Shown: positions 61,301-64,000 of the stretch, piece after piece | Layout: the number at the start of each line of letters is the position of its first letter | How positions within the stretch are numbered: position 1 is the stretch's first letter | Assembly: GCA_033239525.1 (NCBI GenBank) | Contig: BSYO01000016.1 | Location: 11,295,045-11,359,044, forward strand | Reading direction: 5' to 3' | Origin: Nepenthes gracilis | Taxonomy: Eukaryota > Streptophyta > Magnoliopsida > Caryophyllales > Nepenthaceae | DNA: 64,000 nt | Notes under the pieces: model-generated | Seen by the model: only the letters and a program-made list of their open reading frames with translations | What the model was told of the DNA's origin: nothing | Database searches by the model: none | Position numbers and translations under genes: made by a program

Positions 61301-64000
61301 CATTGCCATCTGCCGATTGTGCTAAGGGGGGTCATGGAGCCTACACTAAAAGCTTGGATTTGAATGGTCCGTGAAATATCTTCTTTGTGCTTGTGTGGCA
61401 TGCTTCTCGTTTCTGTGACATTGTAGCATGCTATTTAAAGCTTGTGATTGTGGTAGGATATTTTTATGAGAATGTGATGACACCCATCTTCAGGTTATGA
61501 GACTGGAGTCATACGAGCATCTGAGTTTCGCACATACCACACTCCACTTAACAAACAAGTATGTTGGCATTTGTAGCAACCATGGATGAATATGTCAGTA
61601 TTAGTATTAGTATCAATTGTATTGGATGATATGTAATGATATCAGACATATCTTGTGTATCGGAACCTGATGGGTGGCAAATATTGATTGATATGTCAAA
61701 AGTATCGGTAGATATTTTGAGTATCGGCCGTTTTGTCGGGGTATATTTCCTATACAATAGTATATCATGATTTTGTCACGCTTGATACCAATATTTTATT
61801 TCATGGTAGCAACTAATAGGGAATGCATGCATAACTGTGTTGTTTGATCCACTTGTTTGTCATAGGGGGATTACGTTAATGCCATGCGTGCTGCCAGAGA
61901 GTTCAGTTCAAGAGTTTCTGATTCTTTGAAGGTACTGATTCTGCATAATTCCCAAACGCATGCATTTCTGTTTTTTTTTTTTTTTTTTGCTTCAGGACAG
62001 GAGGTAACCACCCCTACTGGTATAAATTAACAACAATTAAGTTCGATCTATTGATGATTATTGTATCTTTCATTTGAGGTCTAATTATGTTATGTATTTT
62101 CTAGTCCCTGTACCATGGTTATGTCATAATCGAATTACTTTCTGGCTGCAGATAGATATCTTCCCATATTCAGTGTTCTATATTTACTTTGAGCAATATT
62201 TGGACATATGGAGGACAGCGTTGGTCAACATTGCCATTGCACTTGGTTAGTGCTTCCTCCAACTATATTGATACTCCTTGAAAATAAACATGCTTTGAGT
62301 TGCCTTAATGTTTTGGGATGCATTTGTTTTGTACATGCTTAGTCTTAGAACAGATGTAGGTACCTGAGTGTTTTACATATCTCACACTAGTAAACTGAGA
62401 CACACGACACTCTCCTGGGGCTAAACTGTGGGTGTTTTGCATGTATCGAATACTAACCCACTCCAACACATGTCAAGTACGTTTTGACATGTCTCCAAAT
62501 TTTTTTTTGAAAAAAAAAATTGTCACATTCTAACTCATTCAAATACATTTTAGACATGTTCAGACACATTTGGGACATTTGGGACTCATTTTGGACAAGT
62601 TTTATTCAGATAGTTTTTTTTAAAATATTTTGCATATTTTGGCAATTATAATGTGCAAAGTAGTAAAGGTAAACTATAGATGTTGATTTTATAAAACATT
62701 TACTAGAACTATAATTAGCTTGTTGAAGATATTATAATATAATTTATATATATTTATTCAATTGTGTACTTTCATATGATTTTTTTGGGTGAAGAAATAA
62801 GAAATATGTATGTTCATTACTAATTTAGTATAAAAAGTGTTGTTTATCAATTAGAAAAATAATGAACTATTATTTAAATTAACATGTCCCCAACATATTG
62901 TATCGTTATTTCTAGAAAAATAGCAAATCAGCATATCTTTGTCATGTTATGTCCGTGTTCTATGTCAGTATATGTGTTTCTTAGCTTGTAACCAATTGAA
63001 TCCATGAGTTGCCCCACTGGGTTTCTAGTTTCCTTGGCAAATAACAATGTTATATAAGTTTTTTCCTACTTCAACACCAAAATAGAGAGTAAATAAAACA
63101 CACGTCTTTTTGTCAGAATACATGATGCTGATGTTTTTTTTTCTTTGAGGTGAATGGATTTCAGTTCTCACAATTGAAATTTCTCATCTTTCGAGTGAAC
63201 TTGAGTCTGCTGTACTGTATGTGGCAGTGGTTTCGTGTTTCACATATAACGGTCCTACTATATGTAGGCAAATCAATTTATTTCTTATTCTCTTTTTTCT
63301 TGTTGAGAAGTGGCATGGGAAAATATTATTCAAGGAGTGTAAAGTTGACTGACTCTAAATATAATCTTTTGTTACTAGGAATGAAAGCTGTTGATCTGAT
63401 ACTTATTAATCACCCAACCCCCTGCCCTGCCCCCAACAAAAAAACTGTGCATGCAAAGAAAAAGAAAAAAAAAAAAGGGAAGAAAGGCAAGAAGGCTTCA
63501 ACTCCTCCTCTCGGGCAAATCTTGTCTTCCTTTCTGACCTTTGATTTCTGTTGAGATCTTATATTGTGGATGCATCTATGCTTATTGCCAGAAGAGCTGC
63601 AAAATTGCAGTTTTTTTTAAGTAATGTGGAGTTATATCTGTAACTCAGCTACTTAAATGTTTGTTTCATTGTCAACATACAGTTGTCTCATCTTCTTGAT
63701 GTTACAGGTGCAGTATTCCTCGTGTGCTTGGTTATTACATCCAGGTTTTTATCCTAACCCTTGTAGACTTGATCAAAATCAGATTGCTAGACTGGCCCGG
63801 CCTGCATAATTTAAAACTTTATAGGCTTTGGTCAATGTATATGAGTATTATGGATGGAATAGTAAAAAAATTAGACTCGATTAATTTTTTTAGTCGGACA
63901 CAACCACGGGTGAAAGTGACAGGTTTGGCCCAAACCTGTCACTTTATTGTCTGGCCGAACTAGTCCAGATTATGAATTTTGTTGTACATATTTTTTATTT
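13652..64000 (+). CDS. NPC1: NPC1-like sterol/lipid transporter (Patched/RND family), 3' end beyond window
   Basis: Exons placed by family homology, splice sites and phase: 13652-13720, 13895-13971, 14744-14843, 14969-15076, 16595-16711, 17136-17286, 18917-19164, 19335-19511, 19951-20009, 20151-20268, 22001-22084, 22837-22932, 23075-23176, 24008-24076, 24529-24624, 24837-24944, 26707-26820, 26989-27072, 41820-41948, 42172-42370, 42459-42599, 42736-42779, 52195-52278, 52397-52465, 52566-52642, 53730-53799, 60231-60380, 61050-61115, 61222-61366, 61494-61558, 61866-61931, 62152-62245, 63708-63744. Together 3,413 bases, frame open throughout. Order: signal peptide, Cys-rich N-terminal domain, TM1, TM2 and second luminal domain, sterol-sensing domain, Cys-rich third luminal domain, start of the last membrane block. 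Family role: moving sterols or related lipids out of the vacuole/endosome lumen; plant NPC1 proteins have been linked to sphingolipid homeostasis. The start codon has a good context (aaaATGG). Confidence 0.93.
13721..13894 (+). other. NPC1: NPC1 intron 1 with a GC-AG border
   Basis: The donor reads CAG|GCAAGA and the acceptor TATGCAG|GGG. Joining them keeps phase 0 and completes the hydrophobic core of the signal peptide. No GT donor nearby gives an uninterrupted join. GC donors are a known minority class in plants. Confidence 0.7.
15248..15281. repeat. 34-base perfect purine-pyrimidine alternation
   Basis: In NPC1 intron 4, a run passing from TG repeats through CATGTGCACG to CGTGCGCACGT alternates purine and pyrimidine at every base. 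Such runs favour Z-DNA under negative supercoiling; no function is shown. Confidence 0.8.
19335..24944 (+). CDS. NPC1: NPC1 exons 8-16: TM1, TM2 and second luminal domain
   Basis: Exon 8 encodes TM1 ([20 protein letters not shown]) and the start of the acidic cytosolic linker. Exon 9 (59 bases) completes the linker. Exon 10 encodes TM2 ([20 protein letters not shown]) and the KVETRPEK motif. Exons 11-16 encode the second luminal domain, with [43 protein letters not shown] and [20 protein letters not shown]. All joins keep phase. Introns here are up to 1.8 kb and contain nothing coding. Confidence 0.93.
25611..25633. repeat. Tetranucleotide microsatellite (CTGT)n
   Basis: Just under six perfect copies of a 4-base unit inside NPC1 intron 16. 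Confidence 0.9.
26707..42779 (+). CDS. NPC1: NPC1 exons 17-22: sterol-sensing domain
   Basis: Exon 17 ends in [12 protein letters not shown] and exon 18 continues [16 protein letters not shown]. Exon 19, 14.7 kb away, encodes [20 protein letters not shown] and [15 protein letters not shown]. Exon 20 encodes [16 protein letters not shown] and [16 protein letters not shown], and exon 21 [20 protein letters not shown]. These are the five membrane segments of the sterol-sensing domain shared with Patched, HMG-CoA reductase and SCAP (about residues 625-800 here). Exon 22 (44 bases) is a short cytosolic linker ending RYMK. The exon 18 donor (AAG|GTATGA) and exon 19 acceptor (TTACAG|GTA) are canonical, so the huge intron should still splice. 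Confidence 0.93.
27460..27800 (-). mobile_element. Possible LTR fragment in NPC1 intron 18
   Basis: Contains attttacggggaaaacctt followed by a G run and purine-rich sequence. This resembles the attttacgtgaaaaacct motif in the Tat-like LTR (5348-5365) and in other plant LTRs. No ends, partner LTR or target duplication were found. The rest of 27300-28790 holds no recognisable protein. Confidence 0.3.
28793..28990 (+). repeat. 5' LTR of the intron-18 copia element
   Basis: About 198 bp, aligned with 40603-40805 through gtccacaaa, gatccttgtaaatatat and gaggtatgcaattcaaatta. The first bases are eroded (TAGCAGC for TGACAGC). It ends TTTGACA just before the PBS. Confidence 0.75.
29619..31592 (+). 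pseudogene. Copia gag, protease and integrase start, broken
   Basis: The ATG at 29619 opens [13 protein letters not shown], then [10 protein letters not shown], stop, [14 protein letters not shown], the copia Gag (UBN2-type) signature. A degenerate CCHC zinc knuckle lies at about 30330-30420. A protease-like [20 protein letters not shown] (active-site D-S-G changed to N-S-G) is at about 30570-30630. The integrase N-terminal CKLGKRKSL lies near 31060-31090 and a core piece reads ENGVVE near 31420. The frame has many stops and shifts, and ends at the gypsy target site. Confidence 0.75.
31593..32009 (-). repeat. LTR of B1 (3' in element orientation)
   Basis: 417 bp, starting TGATGTAGGG and ending CCGCATCA. 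The first 110 bases are a purine-rich strand of GGGAAGG/GAGAAGGA type. A shared stretch (ttcacacaatagag) is found in the partner LTR. Confidence 0.88.
32640..35709 (-). pseudogene. B1 pol: protease, RT, RNase H, integrase, broken
   Basis: Read on the minus strand from 35709: a protease-like [20 protein letters not shown], then RT at 34914-34579 ([56 protein letters not shown]) and its continuation at 34440-34165 ([20 protein letters not shown]). An RNase H region follows at about 33500-34160, then integrase at 33398-32685 ([63 protein letters not shown]). Frameshifts and stops separate these blocks. Confidence 0.85.
35720..36819 (-). pseudogene. B1 gag, broken
   Basis: The minus-strand ATG at 36819 opens MDSNQYETL, matching the start of the B2 gag (MDFNQFKIL at 49322). 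The zinc-knuckle area is near 35840-35890 and degenerate. Several stops interrupt the frame. Confidence 0.6.
36820..38190 (-). other. B1 leader between PBS and gag
   Basis: About 1.37 kb, less AT-rich than the element's coding part. It includes a (TA)n run at 37304-37332 and, on the plus strand, a short acidic open frame rich in D/E (about 37419-37480). The minus strand contains AAACCCTA motifs (near 37688-37735). A homologous leader lies in B2 (49323-50789). Confidence 0.6.
38191..38571 (-). repeat. LTR of B1 (5' in element orientation)
   Basis: 381 bp, starting TGATGCAGGG and ending CCGCATCA; clearly homologous to 31593-32009 with small deletions. Confidence 0.88.
38577..40590 (+). pseudogene. 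Copia integrase C-terminus, RT and RNase H, broken
   Basis: This continues the frame interrupted at 31592. It shows IFGC near 38615, then [15 protein letters not shown]. An RT opening follows near 39100-39300 ([33 protein letters not shown]) and a [10 protein letters not shown] segment at 39728. The RNase H part is [20 protein letters not shown] near 40130-40190, with an [15 protein letters not shown] tail. Stops and shifts are frequent, so no active enzyme is expected. Confidence 0.75.
40603..40805 (+). repeat. 3' LTR of the intron-18 copia element
   Basis: About 203 bp, from TGACAGC after the polypurine tract to TTTGATA. It contains a 12-base internal duplication (aaattaaacctt) near its end that is absent from the 5' LTR. 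Confidence 0.75.
40811..41819 (+). other. End of NPC1 intron 18
   Basis: Unique-looking intron sequence with one short imperfect tandem pair (56-base spacing): the attcttcatcc...gtcaaatatggtga unit starts at 41071 and again at 41127. The acceptor TTACAG at 41814-41819 is canonical. Confidence 0.6.
42977..44113 (-). repeat. LTR of B2 (3' in element orientation) with a nested insert
   Basis: TGATGAAGGG to CCGCATCA. Without the insert at 43166-43860 and its duplicated gttagg, it is about 436 bp, close to the 420-bp partner. Confidence 0.87.
43160..43866. mobile_element. MITE-like insert inside the B2 LTR
   Basis: The insert 43166-43860 is flanked by GTTAGG on both sides (43160-43165 and 43861-43866), and the other B2 LTR shows the empty site. 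The ends are imperfect inverted repeats around ATGTTTGG (left) and CCAAACAT (right), with inner GGGAATAACTATT-type motifs on both arms. The middle is AT-dinucleotide-rich and includes an (AC)n run at about 43614-43634. It has no coding capacity. The superfamily is uncertain because the 6-bp duplication does not fit the commonest classes. Confidence 0.7.
44640..48083 (-). pseudogene. B2 pol: protease, RT, RNase H, integrase, broken
   Basis: Minus-strand blocks from high to low coordinate: protease ([20 protein letters not shown], about 48083-47883), RT start ([20 protein letters not shown], near 47340), RT middle ([20 protein letters not shown], near 46880), RNase H end with an integrase H-C-type region (two tandem copies), and integrase core ([13 protein letters not shown] near 45330). 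Many stops and frameshifts are present, so no active protein is expected. Confidence 0.83.
45361..46327 (-). repeat. Tandem duplication within B2 pol (501-base spacing)
   Basis: 45361-45826 and 45862-46327 are nearly identical copies (about 466 bp), joined by about 35 bases that include ctagaaaaattgatgattttt. Both cover the RNase H to integrase boundary, with the repeated peptide [18 protein letters not shown]. Only a handful of differences are visible. B1 has a single copy at the matching place. Confidence 0.88.
48100..49322 (-). pseudogene. B2 gag, broken
   Basis: The minus-strand ATG at 49322 opens [21 protein letters not shown] degenerate zinc-knuckle remnant ([15 protein letters not shown]) lies near 48340-48385. 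The frame has several breaks. Confidence 0.65.
49323..50789 (-). other. B2 leader between PBS and gag
   Basis: Homologous to the B1 leader: T-rich run, GC-richer segment with a short plus-strand acidic frame (about 49905-50043), AACCCTAATC motifs on the minus strand (near 50190 and 50218), then the PBS. No conserved protein was recognised. Confidence 0.6.
50790..51209 (-). repeat. LTR of B2 (5' in element orientation)
   Basis: 420 bp, TGATATAGGG to CCGCATCA. It is the uninterrupted partner of 42977-44113 and shows the empty site of the MITE-like insert (agttagg followed directly by atcatt). Confidence 0.88.
51215..52194 (+). other. End of NPC1 intron 22
   Basis: AT-rich intron sequence with no gene or repeat that I recognise; canonical acceptor GCAG at 52191-52194. 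Confidence 0.6.
52195..53799 (+). CDS. NPC1: NPC1 exons 23-26: TM segment and start of the third luminal domain
   Basis: Exon 23 encodes a membrane segment ([20 protein letters not shown]). Exons 24-26 encode [40 protein letters not shown] and [14 protein letters not shown], the conserved opening of the third luminal domain. Phases 0, 0, 2 and 0 are all kept, with GT-AG borders throughout. Confidence 0.92.
54704..54762 (+). repeat. Left copy of an imperfect flanking repeat
   Basis: GATATAGGTAGAATGATCTT through AATTTCAATGT and a TTGG end, directly abutting the 5' LTR. The partner is at 59924-59983. Confidence 0.85.
54763..54959 (+). repeat. 5' LTR of the intron-26 copia element
   Basis: 197 bp, beginning TGCCAGTAGTATC and ending AATTGACA at the PBS. 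It aligns with 59745 onward through aggatgatag, gattttaatt and ggaatttgctattta. Confidence 0.8.
55690..59700 (+). pseudogene. Copia gag-pol remnant in intron 26, broken
   Basis: The gag start near 55705 reads FNGKNYS. A CCHC-like [15 protein letters not shown] lies near 56410-56455. The duplicated protease region is at 56596-56829. The integrase zinc-binding part is near 57160-57290 ([15 protein letters not shown]) and a core fragment ENNILLN-like near 57640. An RT fragment ([24 protein letters not shown], near 58540-58600) is followed by [14 protein letters not shown] sequence near 58800. RNase H lies near 59270-59600. Stops and frameshifts occur throughout. Confidence 0.7.
56596..56829 (+). 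repeat. In-phase 117-bp tandem duplication of the copia protease region
   Basis: 56596-56712 and 56713-56829 are homologous copies offset by exactly 117 bases (39 codons). Each contains the active-site area, [12 protein letters not shown] in the first and [12 protein letters not shown] in the second, preceded by a TGA where copia proteins usually have tryptophan. Confidence 0.85.
59745..59923 (+). repeat. 3' LTR of the intron-26 copia element, end missing
   Basis: Starts TGTTAGCAAGATCC after the polypurine tract. The match to the 5' LTR stops at cctcaattgagg; the last 20 or so bases are replaced by the flanking repeat. Confidence 0.72.
59924..59983 (+). repeat. Right copy of an imperfect flanking repeat
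   Basis: Begins GATATAGGTAGAATGATCTT and ends near CTGGG, about 85% alike by eye to 54704-54762. It replaces the last bases of the 3' LTR. Confidence 0.85.
60231..63744 (+). CDS. NPC1: NPC1 exons 27-33: Cys-rich third luminal domain and next membrane segment
   Basis: Exon 27 encodes [20 protein letters not shown] followed by [16 protein letters not shown]. Exons 28-30 add [32 protein letters not shown] and [13 protein letters not shown]. Exon 31 encodes [15 protein letters not shown]. Exons 32-33 encode [20 protein letters not shown] and then enter a membrane segment ([14 protein letters not shown]). Exon 33 ends at 63744 in phase 2, and no later exon is visible before 64000, so the remaining membrane block and C-terminus lie downstream. 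Confidence 0.92.
60608..60888. mobile_element. MITE-like repeat, copy 1, NPC1 intron 27
   Basis: The left end TGTTGCTATTATGGATGAAA and the right end TTTCATTCCATGGTTACTAT are imperfect inverted repeats. The inner sequence is rich in GATAT and CCGGA/TATCGG-like words. It is related to 61573-61813. Confidence 0.55.
61573..61813. mobile_element. MITE-like repeat, copy 2, NPC1 intron 30
   Basis: The left end GTAGCAACCATGGATGAATA and the right end ATTTCATGGTAGCAAC are inverted repeats. Internal GTATCGG words and TCATGATTTTGTCA are shared with copy 1. It starts only 14 bases after the exon 30 donor. Confidence 0.6.
62320..62990. repeat. Possible degenerate repeat in NPC1 intron 32
   Basis: A cluster of GACATGTC, GGACATTT and CACATTT words between about 62330 and 62600, then AT-rich DNA ending with TGTCCGTGTTCTATGTCA. 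It looks like an old non-coding repeat, but I found no second copy in the window. Confidence 0.25.

Noticed and set aside
63150..63554. 134-residue ORF in NPC1 intron 32
   Set aside because: No conserved motif and a poly-Lys run from an A-rich stretch; the real exon begins at 63708 and keeps NPC1 phase.

Overview
This is plant nuclear DNA. The genes are split by many GT-AG introns, the background is AT-rich, and there are LTR retrotransposons of both the Ty1/copia and Ty3/gypsy types as well as MITE-like hairpins. The protein-coding parts match angiosperm families. The long, retrotransposon-filled introns suggest a moderately large genome, but the species cannot be named from this window.

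Layout: (1) 24-2176, plus strand: the last two visible exons of a bromodomain-protein gene of the plant BRD1/2/13 type; the bromodomain itself lies upstream of the window. (2) 2177-5259: 3' UTR and AT-rich intergenic DNA with one probable MITE. (3) 5260-11930: a complete-ended but non-autonomous Ty3/gypsy element of Tat type on the minus strand. It has 1-kb LTRs, a perfect CATAT target duplication, a gag remnant, a 17-copy hairpin-bearing minisatellite and a decayed antisense ORF on the plus strand, but no recognisable pol. (4) 11931-13651: AT-rich intergenic DNA and the promoter/5' UTR of the next gene. (5) 13652 to the window end, plus strand: one very long gene for a Niemann-Pick C1 (NPC1) sterol transporter. 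I could place 33 exons (about 1,137 codons, uninterrupted frame); roughly the last 150 residues are off the right edge.

The NPC1 introns hold most of the remaining sequence. Intron 18 (14.7 kb) contains an old Ty1/copia element (28793-40805) into whose integrase region a Ty3/gypsy element (31593-38571, TSD TATTG) has inserted. Intron 22 (9.4 kb) contains a second member of the same gypsy family (42977-51209, TSD ACATG), whose left LTR carries a 695-bp MITE-like insert and whose pol carries a tandem duplication. Intron 26 (6.4 kb) contains a second decayed copia element (from 54763 to about 59923). It has an in-frame duplication of its protease active-site region and is flanked by an unusual imperfect duplication of about 60 bp. 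Introns 27 and 30 carry two copies of one small hairpin repeat.

Despite more than 25 kb of retrotransposon DNA inside it, all the NPC1 exons I placed keep frame and mostly canonical splice sites. The exceptions are one clear and one possible GC donor near the 5' end. Both gypsy copies lie antisense to NPC1 and both copia copies lie sense. All retroelement reading frames are broken; NPC1 and the bromodomain gene look functional. The most unusual unit is the Tat-type element with its antisense ORF and hairpin minisatellite. I saw no tRNA, rRNA or CRISPR.
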